Source: Candidatus Krumholzibacteriota bacterium (GTDB lineage: Bacteria; Krumholzibacteriota; Krumholzibacteriia; JAJRXK01). From it: a DNA stretch of 64,000 nucleotides. The position numbers and the translations under genes were made by a program. Of this stretch, positions 50,240-58,639 are shown one piece after another. The notes beneath the pieces are model-generated. The model was not told the origin of the DNA, did not search any database, and saw only the letters and a list, made by a program, of their open reading frames with translations. The stretch covers positions 72,172-136,171 of the forward strand of contig JAJRXK010000108.1 of NCBI GenBank assembly GCA_024276305.1. The letters run 5' to 3'. The first letter of the stretch is position 1. Each line of letters opens with the position of its first letter.

Positions 50240-50280
50240 AGGAGGTGACGATCCGGGTTCTCGAATCCGGATCCACGATG
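50240..50280 (+). promoter_or_regulatory. Strong Shine-Dalgarno separated from AUG by a 10-bp hairpin
   Basis: AGGAGGTGA (50240-50248) is a perfect match to the 16S rRNA tail, yet the next ATG is 30 nt away. GATCCGGGTT (50250-50259) and AATCCGGATC (50264-50273) form a 10-bp stem (one G-U pair) with loop CTCG. Folding leaves 5 nt between Shine-Dalgarno and the ATG at 50278. An in-frame GTG at 50245 inside the AGGAGGTGA is the rival start. Confidence 0.6.
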
Positions 50281-50472
50281 ACGATGGAAGCTTTCCCGAA
50301 ATGTCAGAAGTGCAACTCAGGGGTACTTCTCCCCCTCTCCGACTACGGACGCGATGGCGCGCCCATCCAGTACAAGGCCTGGGTCTGCAGTCGGCCCGAA
50401 TGCGGATTCAACATCCGCATCGACAATGGCGAGATCAGTCTGGGCCGGGAGATCTCTTCGTCCTCCAAGTGA
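50278..50472 (+). CDS. Small zinc-ribbon-like protein
   Basis: A protein of 64 residues from ATG 50278, with CQKC and, after 25 residues, CSRPEC, a CxxC...CxxxxC arrangement typical of small zinc ribbons. After it comes GFNIRIDNGEISLGRE. It could be a nucleic-acid-binding or structural protein. A longer form starting at GTG 50245 would add 11 residues. The gene has its own promoter and a notable ribosome-binding hairpin. Its 3' end overlaps the convergent protease gene by 38 nt. Family unknown. Confidence 0.65.
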   Translation: MTMEAFPKCQKCNSGVLLPLSDYGRDGAPIQYKAWVCSRPECGFNIRIDNGEISLGREISSSSK

Positions 50473-51256
50473 GGCGATGCAGGCGTTCCAGAGCCCAGAC
50501 CATCAACCCTGCGCTCGCGAGAGTGAGCCAGGGCCCGGCGCCCGGGATGGACTGCTGCCCCGCGAAGATCCACAGTGAGAGGACCGTGGTGTTGTAGGTC
50601 ACGTGCAGCAGCATGGGGGCGACCAGAGTGCCGGTGAATTCGTAGACCAATCCCAGGATCACGCCGGTCAACACCAGAGGAGCCAGGGCCCAGCTCTGGA
50701 AGTGGACCACTCCGAAGATCAGACCGGTGGCGAGAGAGGCGGAGAAGAGGCCGAGCCGATGTCTCAGGGCCGCTTGGAGGATCCCCCGGAACAGGATTTC
50801 CTCGCCGATGGGGACCACCAACCCCAGTCCCAAGTAGGTCAGAAGCAGATCGATCCTGCCCTGAGGCAAGAGGCTTTGCTGCCACTCCAAGAAGGTATCG
50901 GGCGGCGGAGTGAGGCCTTCGTTCCAGGCTCCCAGTTGATCGAGGGGCAAGAGGATGGCCAGGGCCAAGAGGGCGATCCACCCGGTCTCCGGCCCCCGCA
51001 GATGCAGAATCTGCAGGTCCTCCTCGAAGGGGCCGCCTCTGCCCGAAGCGGCGAGCCACTTCCAGATCCAGGCCGGCACCAACACGAAACTCAGGAGTGC
51101 GGCCAGCGAGATCGCCGCCACCGGGCTGTCGTGGATGGCCACGAAGGTCGATTGGAGGAGGAAATCCAGGGAGAGGAGGAGGACCGCCAACGAGGCCAGG
51201 GTCGATGCGGGGACCCGATCGCTGAGTTTCGAGGGTGTGCTTCGGCGCGGATCCAT
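50435..51256 (-). CDS. CPBP-family intramembrane metalloprotease
   Basis: A protein of 273 residues with about six to eight TM helices and the CAAX-protease/bacteriocin-processing motifs: GEEILFRG (EExxxR), IFGVVHFQSW (FxxxH) and HVTYNTTV (HxxxN/B). These place catalytic residues within the membrane. Members act in peptide maturation, immunity or regulated proteolysis; the substrate cannot be predicted here. The start ATG at 51256 has no clear ribosome-binding site. It lies convergent to the zinc-ribbon gene and divergent from nnrED, with 46 nt between. Confidence 0.85.
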   Translation of the reverse strand: MDPRRSTPSKLSDRVPASTLASLAVLLLSLDFLLQSTFVAIHDSPVAAISLAALLSFVLVPAWIWKWLAASGRGGPFEEDLQILHLRGPETGWIALLALAILLPLDQLGAWNEGLTPPPDTFLEWQQSLLPQGRIDLLLTYLGLGLVVPIGEEILFRGILQAALRHRLGLFSASLATGLIFGVVHFQSWALAPLVLTGVILGLVYEFTGTLVAPMLLHVTYNTTVLSLWIFAGQQSIPGAGPWLTLASAGLMVWALERLHRLTWRTKRSPGPD

Positions 51257-51302
51257 GAGTAGACTCTAACTCCGACCTCCAATCTTGGCCCGGGAGAACC
51301 CG

Positions 51303-52862
51303 ATGTACGTCGTCGACAATTCCACCATGCGCGAAATCGATCGGCGTACCATCGCCGCCGGGATTTCCGGCCTCGAGCTCATGGAGAGAGCGGGAGCGGG
51401 CATCGCGGAGTGGTTGACGGCGCGTCCCGACTGGCTGCAGGGCTGCACCCTCCTGCTCTGCGGAAGGGGCAACAACGGGGGAGACGGGCTGGTCGTGGCC
51501 CGCCACCTCCACGAGGGAGGCCATCGGGTCTGCGCGATCTGCGTGGCCGGTCAGAGGTCGGAAGAGGCTGCGGTCCAATTCGGCCGGGCCGTCGCGGCGG
51601 GGGTCGAGGTGGTGGAAGTCGGCGAAGACCAAGCTTCCCGACTTCTGGAACTCTGTCGGGATCGCGGAGGTCGTCTGGTGGTCGATGCGCTCCTCGGCAC
51701 CGGTTTTCGCCCCCCCCTGCGCGAGGGTCTGGGGCAATGGTGCGAGGTTCTCGGAGGCCTGGGCCGAGATGTGGTGGCGGTGGATGGACCCACCGGCCTG
51801 AGCGGCGATGACGGCTCTCACGACCGTCGATGCCCCCGGGCTCGGTGGACCCTGAGCCTCGGAGCTCCCAAGTGGGGGCTGATCTCCCCTCTCGGACGCG
51901 ACCGCTGCGGTCGCCTCGAGATCCTCGACCTGGGTTTTCCCCCCGAGATCGTGGAGGAGGTGGGACGGAGTCAGGAGCGGGTGGCGGAGTGGGTCGATGC
52001 CGAGTGGGTCTGGCGCCGGCTGGGACGGATTCGGATGGACGCCCACAAGTACTCGGTGGGCACGGTGGCCGTTTGCGGGGCGAGCGTCGGCATGTCCGGA
52101 GCGGTCACCCTGGCTTGCCACGGGGCGTTGCGAGCCGGGGCCGGTCTGGTCGAGGCCCTCGTACCCCGATCGGTGCAGCCGGTGGTGGATGCCCAGTGTG
52201 TGGAGACTCTGGTCCGGGCGGCGGCCGAGGATTCCCAGGGAGGGTTGGCCCTCGAGTCGGCCGGGGCGCTGATGGAGCTGGCCCGGCGGCGGGATGCGCT
52301 GGTCCTGGGACCGGGGGCGGGACGCAGTCCGGAGACTCGATCTCTGTTCCGGGACTTTCTCACCCTCCACTGCGCTTCGCTTCCCATGGTCGTCGATGCG
52401 GATGCGCTGCATGCACTGGCCGCCGACGAGCTCGAGCTGAGCCCCTCCTGCATCTTGACCCCGCACAGTGGAGAGCTGCGCCGACTCGAGCAGGTCTCGC
52501 AGGAAGAGATCGCCGACCGGCGAGTGGAGATCGTGGGCGCGGCGGCGCGACGTCGGAACGCGGTTCTGTTGCACAAGGGAGCGCCCACCCTGGTGGCGGC
52601 TCCCGAGGGGAGGCTCGCGGTGATCGGTGCCGGAGGGCCGGGCCTGGCCACCGCCGGCAGTGGGGATGTTCTGGCCGGGGTTTGCGCGGCCTTCCTGGCC
52701 GCGGGTCTGCCCTCCTTCGAGGCGGCGGCCGCTGGAGCCTGGGTCCACGGTGCGGCCGGAGATCGGGCCGAGGCGCTGCGGGGAACGCTGGGAGTGGTGG
52801 CCACGGACCTTCCGGCTGCGGTGGCCCTCGTTCTGCGCGAAATCGAAGGTCTTCCCCAGTGA
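51303..52862 (+). CDS. nnr: Bifunctional NAD(P)H-hydrate epimerase / ADP-dependent dehydratase
   Basis: A protein of 519 residues that repairs hydrated NAD(P)H. The N-terminal NnrE part (about 1-215) has NSTMREIDR, LMERAGAGIA, GRGNNGGDGLVVAR and the conserved VDALLGTGF and AVDGPTGL. The C-terminal NnrD part (about 225-515) has DAHKYSVGTVAV, LVLGPGAGRS, VVDADALHAL, LTPHSGELRRL and AGSGDVLAG, the last matching the usual TGTGDVLAG with Ser. ATG at 51303 with GGGAGA about 6 nt upstream; a TTG at 51285 is possible. The stop overlaps the tsaD GTG start. Confidence 0.95.
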   Translation: MYVVDNSTMREIDRRTIAAGISGLELMERAGAGIAEWLTARPDWLQGCTLLLCGRGNNGGDGLVVARHLHEGGHRVCAICVAGQRSEEAAVQFGRAVAAGVEVVEVGEDQASRLLELCRDRGGRLVVDALLGTGFRPPLREGLGQWCEVLGGLGRDVVAVDGPTGLSGDDGSHDRRCPRARWTLSLGAPKWGLISPLGRDRCGRLEILDLGFPPEIVEEVGRSQERVAEWVDAEWVWRRLGRIRMDAHKYSVGTVAVCGASVGMSGAVTLACHGALRAGAGLVEALVPRSVQPVVDAQCVETLVRAAAEDSQGGLALESAGALMELARRRDALVLGPGAGRSPETRSLFRDFLTLHCASLPMVVDADALHALAADELELSPSCILTPHSGELRRLEQVSQEEIADRRVEIVGAAARRRNAVLLHKGAPTLVAAPEGRLAVIGAGGPGLATAGSGDVLAGVCAAFLAAGLPSFEAAAAGAWVHGAAGDRAEALRGTLGVVATDLPAAVALVLREIEGLPQ

Positions 52863-53884
52863 GAGTCCTGGGAATCGAGAGCAGCTGCGACGAGACCAGC
52901 GTGGCCTGTGCCGACGCCGAGGGGATCCGCTCGAATCTGGTGAGCAGTCAGGTGGACCTCCACGCCCCCTTCGGCGGAGTGGTTCCGGAGATTGCCTCGC
53001 GGGCTCATCTCACCAATGCCATCCCCGTTCTCGACGCCGCTCTGGCCGAGGCAGGATGGGAGCTGAAGGAGATCGATGCCGTCGCCGCCACTGCGGGGCC
53101 AGGTCTCATCGGTGCGGTGTTGGCGGGACTCTGCTGCGCCAAGGCCCTGGCCTGGAGCCTCGATCGCCCCTTCGTGGGAGTCCACCACATCGAGGGGCAC
53201 ATTCTGGCCAACGACATCGAAGAGCCGATGCACCTTCCCGCAGTGGTGCTCGTCGTCAGCGGAGGGCACACCGAGACCCTGCTCGTCGAGGAGGTCGGAA
53301 CCTACTACCGCCTCGGCTGCACTCGGGACGACGCGGCGGGCGAGACCTTCGACAAGTCGGCCCAGCTCCTGGGTTTGGGCTATCCCGGAGGCCCCCAGAT
53401 CCAGAGGGTGGCCAAGGGGGGGGATCCTCTCCGCTTCCCCTTGCCCCGAGCGTTGATGGCCGCCGGAGATCTCGACTTCAGTTTCAGTGGGCTCAAGACC
53501 GCGGTACGGCTTACGGCGGAGAAATTGCCCCGGCCTCTTCTCGAGGCGGATGTCGCAGATCTGGCCGCTGCCCTGGAAGAGGCGGTGGTGGAGGTGCTGC
53601 TTCGCAAGACCGAGCGGGCGATCGAAGCGATGAGAGAGCGGAGATTGCGAGGGCTCTACCTCGCGGGTGGGGTCGCGGCCAATGCATCTCTTCGCCGGGG
53701 CTTCCTCGATCTTGCCGCCCGGACCGGATTGCATTTCCGCCCGCCCTCCTTGGCGTACTGCACGGACAATGCGGCGATGATCGCCTGGGCCGGACGCCAC
53801 CGCCTCCTCCTGCGAGGCGGAGATCCTCTCGATCTGAGGGCCTTTGCCCGAGCTCCTCTGGAGAGCTGGACCGCTCGACCCTGA
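52859..53884 (+). CDS. tsaD: tRNA N6-threonylcarbamoyltransferase TsaD
   Basis: A protein of 341 residues, the catalytic ASKHA-fold subunit that transfers threonylcarbamoyl to A37 of ANN-decoding tRNAs. It begins VLGIESSCDETSVA, has the iron-binding HHIEGH (HxExH) motif, VSGGHT, DAAGETFDK and GLGYPGG, and ends with AGGVAANASLR and the Asp in CTDNAAMIAW. Length is typical. GTG start at 52859 overlapping the preceding stop (GTGA), so it is coupled to the NAD(P)H-repair gene. tsaB, tsaC and tsaE are not in the window. Confidence 0.95.
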   Translation: MRVLGIESSCDETSVACADAEGIRSNLVSSQVDLHAPFGGVVPEIASRAHLTNAIPVLDAALAEAGWELKEIDAVAATAGPGLIGAVLAGLCCAKALAWSLDRPFVGVHHIEGHILANDIEEPMHLPAVVLVVSGGHTETLLVEEVGTYYRLGCTRDDAAGETFDKSAQLLGLGYPGGPQIQRVAKGGDPLRFPLPRALMAAGDLDFSFSGLKTAVRLTAEKLPRPLLEADVADLAAALEEAVVEVLLRKTERAIEAMRERRLRGLYLAGGVAANASLRRGFLDLAARTGLHFRPPSLAYCTDNAAMIAWAGRHRLLLRGGDPLDLRAFARAPLESWTARP

Positions 53885-53965
53885 GCGTCCTCGACCCTTC
53901 CTTCGATTCCCCCTGGTGGCGCCATCCTCTCGGCGCGGCCTCGTGGTGGGCCATCCTGCCCCGGG

Positions 53966-54121
53966 GTGTCGACCCTGCGGATCGGGATCAGAGATTTCGC
54001 GGGGGTCCTTCTCCTGGCTCGTATTCTGCTTCTGAGCCTCGCAGCAGGGGTTGGATTTCCGGTACCGCAGGAGCCTCGCCAGGGCACCGGCGCTGATCGG
54101 AGCCCGCAAGCGGCTCTGTAG
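53966..54121 (+). CDS. Candidate 51-residue small membrane/exported protein
   Basis: A short open frame with GTG start: a basic N-terminus (STLRIGIRD), then a clear hydrophobic helix (FAGVLLLARILLLSLAAGVGF) and a Pro/Gln/Gly-rich polar tail. It reads like a signal peptide with a short mature part, or a single-pass microprotein. There is no good ribosome-binding site. It occupies much of an otherwise empty 360-nt gap between tsaD and the receiver-GGDEF gene, and its stop lies inside a strong hairpin (54118-54144). Expression is unproven. Confidence 0.35.
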   Translation: MSTLRIGIRDFAGVLLLARILLLSLAAGVGFPVPQEPRQGTGADRSPQAAL

Positions 54122-54216
54122 GTGATTGTGTTGCAGTCACTTACCGGATTTCATGCGCATTGGTCCCGCGGCACTCCATCCCCTGGAGCCACCCCCCGCA
54201 CGATCGGACCGTGCGG
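54118..54216 (+). promoter_or_regulatory. Structured leader with three hairpins before the signalling cassette
   Basis: An 11-bp stem with two G-U pairs (54118-54144, loop TGTTG), a 5-bp stem CTCCA/TGGAG (54173-54187) and a perfect 7-bp stem CCGCACG/CGTGCGG with a 7-nt loop (54196-54216) follow in order, ahead of GAGG at 54233 and the GTG at 54244. No T-run follows any of them. I could not match them to a c-di-GMP (GEMM) riboswitch. Confidence 0.4.
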
Positions 54217-54243
54217 CAAGTTGCGGAAGTACGAGGCAGCAAC

Positions 54244-55215
54244 GTGGAAGATCGCATCCTCATCGTCGACGACGAGCCCCACATCCGCCGCATCCTCCGC
54301 TATCTGCTCGAGCAGCAGGGCTATACCGTCGAAGAGGCCGGCAATGGACAGGAGGCCATCGACCTCCTCGAACAGGGCATCAATCCCGACCTCATGCTTC
54401 TCGACCTGATGATGCCCCGGATGGATGGCTTTCAGGTCTGCGAGCGCGTGCGGCAGAATCCCGCCACCGCCCAGCTCCCGGTGATCATGGTCACCGCCAA
54501 GGGCGAGGTCAGCGACCGCATCCGCGGTCTCCAGGGCGGCGCCAACGACTATCTGACCAAGCCCTACGACAACAAGGAACTCCTCGCGCGGGTCCACAAC
54601 CTCCTGCAGTGGAGCCGATCCCAGCGGGACGCGAATCCTCTGACCGGCTTGCCCGGCAATCAGGCCATCGAGAGCGCGCTCCAACAGTGCATCGCGGAGC
54701 GGCGCTCCTTCGCATTCATGTATGTGGACATCGATCACTTCAAAGCCTTCAACGACTGCTATGGCTACCAGCGGGGGGACGAGCTCATTCGTTTCACCGC
54801 ACGGATCCTGCGAGAGTGCACCGAAGAATTCGGCGAGGGTGATGACTTCGTGGGTCACATCGGCGGGGACGATTTCTGCGTGATCACCTCGGTGGAGCGA
54901 GGGGAACAGATCGGCGAATGCATTGCTCTGCGATTCGAGAAGGAATCGATCCAGTTCATCGACGAAGAGCATCTCCGGGCCGGTCGTATTCCGGCCCGGA
55001 GTCGTCAGGGCGACTCCGGGGTGTCGGATTTGCCGTCGGTCACCGTGGCCCTGGTCCTCGACGAGGGAGGCGAATTCGAGCACTGGGCTCGAGTGAGCGA
55101 CGCCGCGGCCGAACTCAAGAGCTACGGCAAGAGTCTCACCGGGAACTCCGTGGTGCGGGAGCGACGTCGTCCGGCGACCGTGGATCCGGTGAATTCCCAG
55201 GAATCGCTCGAGTGA
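54244..55215 (+). CDS. Receiver-GGDEF response regulator (GGDDF variant)
   Basis: A protein of 323 residues. The receiver (1-120) has VDDE, phospho-Asp in MLLDLMMPRMDG, the VTAK Thr/Ala and KPY lysine, all intact. The GGDEF domain follows after a short linker: NPLTGLPGN, YVDIDHFKAFND and IGGDDF. The fourth position is Asp instead of Glu, and no RxxD inhibitory site precedes it. Diguanylate cyclase activity is possible but cannot be assumed. GTG at 54244 is chosen because it begins right at EDRILIVDDE with GAGG 7 nt upstream. It is the first gene of a five-gene signalling run; the next kinase starts 31 nt downstream. Confidence 0.85.
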   Translation: MEDRILIVDDEPHIRRILRYLLEQQGYTVEEAGNGQEAIDLLEQGINPDLMLLDLMMPRMDGFQVCERVRQNPATAQLPVIMVTAKGEVSDRIRGLQGGANDYLTKPYDNKELLARVHNLLQWSRSQRDANPLTGLPGNQAIESALQQCIAERRSFAFMYVDIDHFKAFNDCYGYQRGDELIRFTARILRECTEEFGEGDDFVGHIGGDDFCVITSVERGEQIGECIALRFEKESIQFIDEEHLRAGRIPARSRQGDSGVSDLPSVTVALVLDEGGEFEHWARVSDAAAELKSYGKSLTGNSVVRERRRPATVDPVNSQESLE

Positions 55216-55246
55216 TCGGCCGACGGATCAGGGGCGGGGACGGTCC

Positions 55247-58200
55247 ATGACGGCAGTGGTACAGAGCTATCGCAATTTTCGCTTCCTGGTGCGCGGTGTG
55301 CGCTGGGTGGAGTTGGCGATCTGTGCCTTCATCGTGATCTTCGCCCGCGAGGTGGCCCAGCTCGAGTTCGACCGCGAACCGGTATTGATCGTCTTCGGCC
55401 TGGGAATCGTCTGGAACACGGCCTTCTGGTACGCCGGTCGGAGGCATCTCCTCCGAGAGAGGGGGCCCGCCGGGGCTCGATTGCTGGTTTGGTGTTGGGT
55501 GGTCGCCGATGTGGTGACCAACCTCCTGGTGATTCTCTTCACCGGCGGAGTCGCTAGCCCCTTCCTCTTCTCTCTCGCCCTGCCAGTCATCCTCAGCACC
55601 ATCGCCCTCGGCCGGGCCCGCGTCTGCTATGGAGTCGCGGTGGGATCGGCTCTGGGGGTGGGGGCGATCTGGGCCATGCAGGACGCCGGATCCTTGCCGG
55701 TCTTCGCGGCCTATGCTCCGGTGACCCAACAGCGGTTGACCACCCCCGAGGCAGCGGCTGCGATTCTGGCCATCCTGGCCACGGTCCTCTCGCTCTTCGT
55801 CTACATGGTGTTTCGCTTCCGCCCGAATTTCTTCGTCTTTCAGGAGTCGCTGAAGGACGGGCGCTTCCGCATCCGAAACTTTCGCGCCGGGCACCTGCGG
55901 GAACTCCAGCTCGACCGAGTGGAGAGCGTGGGTCCGGAGGACCTGCTCGAGGAGGCGGTCCAGGGCCTGACCCTGGCCCGGGACATCTCCTTCGGAGCCG
56001 CGGTGATCCTGCCCAGCGGGTCGGAGACCCTGGGCGGCGAGGCAGGGAAGGCTTGGCACCGCGGACTCACCCCGCAGCGCGCAGTGAGCACCACGCGCAG
56101 GCAGGTCATTCCCACTTGGAGCGAGTGCGACACCGAGAGCCGCACTCTCTTCGAGCAGCTCCGCATCGGGGAGAGCGATGATCTCTTCGAGGGGCCCTTC
56201 ACCGTACTTCAAGAGGCGGGTCTCTTCACTTCGGTCGATTCTGCGGACAGCTATCTGGCGACAGCGATCGGTGAGTTGGGACGCCCCGAGGTTCTGCTCA
56301 TCGCGGGAGTGAGTCATCCCATCGAGGACCGCAGCGCGGTGGTGATGCACCTCTTCCATGTGGCGGCCCAACTTCGCCCCCTCTTGGCCGCCGAATCACG
56401 GATGTGCCAGATGCGCGGTGAGTTGAGTGCCCTGCATTCGGAGAACCAGAGTCTGAGTCGGGTGAACAAATTGCAGTCGGACTTCGTGAGCATCGCCAGC
56501 CATGAGCTCAAGACTCCCCTGACTGCGATCGGAGCCTATACCGATGCACTGCTCATGAACGCCGAGAATTCCGACTTTCCCGAGCGTCGAGAGTTTCTCA
56601 CCGTGATCCGCCACGAGAACGACCGCCTGTTGCGGATGATCAACCGCATCCTCGACTTCTCGCAGATCGAGTTCGGACATCGGGCGCTCAACCGGAGAAG
56701 GACCGATCTGCGGTCGATCGTCGAGGAGAGCCTCCTCACCCTGCGCCCGCTCATCGAGGAGAAGGACATCGAGGTTCGGATCGAGGCAGATCCCACTCTG
56801 AGCGAAATCGCAGTGGATCCTGACCTCACCAAGCAGGTGTTCCTGAATCTCATCGGCAATGCGGCGAAGTTCAGTCCCGCCCACACCTCGATCACGGTGG
56901 GGATCGACGAGGAAGCCACTCGGTTGGTGGCCTGGGTGCGAGACCAGGGTCCGGGCATTCCTCCCGACGAGATCGAACATGTCTTCAAGCAGTTCTATCG
57001 GGTGCGGGGAGATGGGCGGGAAGTGCCGGAGGGAAGTGGTCTCGGACTGGCGATCGTCAAGAATATCCTCGACATGCACGGTGGAAGCATCGACGTCGAG
57101 AGCGAGGAGGGAGAGGGGGCCTGCTTCCGCTTCGTGCTGCCCAAGCAGAAGTACACCAATCACGAGGTGCCGACGGTGCTCGGTGAGGTCTCGCTCCGCC
57201 CGGAATTCAAACATCTGATGAGTTTGCTCGTGCAGATGCTCGCCGACTACATGAACTGCAAGATCGTCTCGGTGATGCTCCTGACCGCCGATCGAGAGAG
57301 TCTGCGGGTCCAGGTGGCCTACGGACTCGACGAAGAAGTCGTCCAGAATGCTCGGGTCGAAGTCGGCGACGGAATCGCCGGACGGGTGGCGGCGAGCGGC
57401 CGGCCCCTCCTCGTGGAGGATCTTCGACACGAGGATCACTACGAGGGCCAATATCCGTCGCAGTACGAAACCCACTCCTTGGTGAGTGTTCCCATGCGCC
57501 TCGACACTGAGGTCATCGGGGTCATCAATTGCAACAACAAGGTCACCGGCGAACCCTTCAATGCGGACGATCTCGGATTGCTGATCACTCTGGCCGAAAA
57601 AGTCACTCGTGCGTTGAGCCGGGCGATGCGTTTCGAGGATGTCCGCGACGAGCTAGAGCGCACCATCGGAGCCATCGAGGCGCTCATCGAGATGGAAAGT
57701 GCCGAGGTCGGAACTTCTCGGTTGGCGGTGCGCTTGGCCATGGATCTGGCCCGGCGGATGGGCTTGACCCGTCACCAGATTCTGGCTCTGCAGTATGCCT
57801 GTCTGGTGCACGACGTGGGAATGACCTCGGTCGGGGCGGAGATCGTGGGCAAGCGCGGACCGCTCACCGACGACGAATTCGATCGAGTGCGGGCCCATCC
57901 CAACCAAGGGGTGAGCCTGATCGAGCCCTTCCTTTCCGCCGACGAAGTGGATGAGATCATTCGCTATCACCACGAACGGGTCGATGGCGGAGGCTATCCG
58001 AGCGGACTCACTGGGGAACACATTCCGTTGCCGGCGCGCATTCTGGCGGTGATCGATGCCTATGATTCGATGACTTCGAACCGGCCCTACCGCGCGTCGA
58101 GGACCCCGGCCGAGGCGGCGGCCGAGCTGGTGACCAACGCCGGAAAACAATTCGACATCGAAGTCGTACGCGCCTTTCTCGACGTGCTCGCGGAGAACGC

Positions 58201-58267
58201 TGAACTCTCGCGGAGCGAATACCTGGCCCTCAAGGAAGAACAACCATGGCTTCACCTCGTATCTTGA
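55247..58267 (+). CDS. Sensor histidine kinase fused to GAF and HD-GYP domains
   Basis: A protein of 1,006 residues. Order: an N-terminal membrane region with about six TM helices (15-190), a sensory linker, HisKA (SIASHELKTPL; His about 418), HATPase (NLIGNAAKFSP, DQGPGIPPDE, GSGLGLAIVKN), a GAF domain (about 650-800, with VGDGIAGRVAASGRPLLVEDL) and an HD-GYP domain (about 820-985). The HD-GYP part has HDVG (Met follows instead of the usual Lys), HPNQG and YHHERVDGGGYPSGL, so metal ligands look intact and c-di-GMP phosphodiesterase activity is plausible. Combining kinase and HD-GYP in one chain is unusual. It overlaps the following receiver gene by 22 nt. Confidence 0.88.
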   Translation: MTAVVQSYRNFRFLVRGVRWVELAICAFIVIFAREVAQLEFDREPVLIVFGLGIVWNTAFWYAGRRHLLRERGPAGARLLVWCWVVADVVTNLLVILFTGGVASPFLFSLALPVILSTIALGRARVCYGVAVGSALGVGAIWAMQDAGSLPVFAAYAPVTQQRLTTPEAAAAILAILATVLSLFVYMVFRFRPNFFVFQESLKDGRFRIRNFRAGHLRELQLDRVESVGPEDLLEEAVQGLTLARDISFGAAVILPSGSETLGGEAGKAWHRGLTPQRAVSTTRRQVIPTWSECDTESRTLFEQLRIGESDDLFEGPFTVLQEAGLFTSVDSADSYLATAIGELGRPEVLLIAGVSHPIEDRSAVVMHLFHVAAQLRPLLAAESRMCQMRGELSALHSENQSLSRVNKLQSDFVSIASHELKTPLTAIGAYTDALLMNAENSDFPERREFLTVIRHENDRLLRMINRILDFSQIEFGHRALNRRRTDLRSIVEESLLTLRPLIEEKDIEVRIEADPTLSEIAVDPDLTKQVFLNLIGNAAKFSPAHTSITVGIDEEATRLVAWVRDQGPGIPPDEIEHVFKQFYRVRGDGREVPEGSGLGLAIVKNILDMHGGSIDVESEEGEGACFRFVLPKQKYTNHEVPTVLGEVSLRPEFKHLMSLLVQMLADYMNCKIVSVMLLTADRESLRVQVAYGLDEEVVQNARVEVGDGIAGRVAASGRPLLVEDLRHEDHYEGQYPSQYETHSLVSVPMRLDTEVIGVINCNNKVTGEPFNADDLGLLITLAEKVTRALSRAMRFEDVRDELERTIGAIEALIEMESAEVGTSRLAVRLAMDLARRMGLTRHQILALQYACLVHDVGMTSVGAEIVGKRGPLTDDEFDRVRAHPNQGVSLIEPFLSADEVDEIIRYHHERVDGGGYPSGLTGEHIPLPARILAVIDAYDSMTSNRPYRASRTPAEAAAELVTNAGKQFDIEVVRAFLDVLAENAELSRSEYLALKEEQPWLHLVS

Positions 58268-58635
58268 TCGTTGATGACGAGCAGACCCTGGCACGGGTGC
58301 TCTCCTTCGCTTTCACCAACGAAGCGTACCGCGTCGAAGTCGCTTCCGATGGCATCGACTGCATGAACAAGATCTCCACCTTCGAGCCCGATGCAGTGTT
58401 GATGGACATCATGATGCCCAAGCTCGACGGTCTCGAGACCATTCGACTCCTGCGGCAGCATCGGCTTCACCGGGGCCTGCTCATCGTGGCCATGAGTGCG
58501 AAAGCGCTGCCGTCGGATGAACAGGCGGCCCTCGATGCGGGAGCCGACTTCTTCGTGAAGAAGCCCTTCCAGGTGGCGAAGGTGCTCGAGACGGTCCTCC
58601 AACGCCTCGCCGTTTCCCGGGGAAGCAGGGAGTAG
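58246..58635 (+). CDS. Stand-alone receiver protein (CheY-like)
   Basis: A protein of 129 residues consisting only of a receiver: ILIVDDEQ, phospho-Asp in VLMDIMMPKLDG, MSAK, and the KKPF lysine. No output domain, so it may pass phosphate between the two flanking kinases or control a partner by direct binding. ATG at 58246 lies inside the end of the upstream kinase gene (22-nt overlap); the downstream kinase begins 4 nt after its stop. Confidence 0.9.
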   Translation: MASPRILIVDDEQTLARVLSFAFTNEAYRVEVASDGIDCMNKISTFEPDAVLMDIMMPKLDGLETIRLLRQHRLHRGLLIVAMSAKALPSDEQAALDAGADFFVKKPFQVAKVLETVLQRLAVSRGSRE

Positions 58636-58639
58636 AATC

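Noticed and set aside
53881-54096. Longer frame directly after tsaD in a different register (opening LSVLDPSFDSPWW)
   Set aside because: It has no acceptable start codon and loses protein-like character after about 30 residues; the hydrophobic frame from 53966 looks better.
54118-54243. GEMM-type c-di-GMP riboswitch before the signalling cassette
   Set aside because: The context is suggestive, but I could not find the conserved core of either known c-di-GMP riboswitch class.
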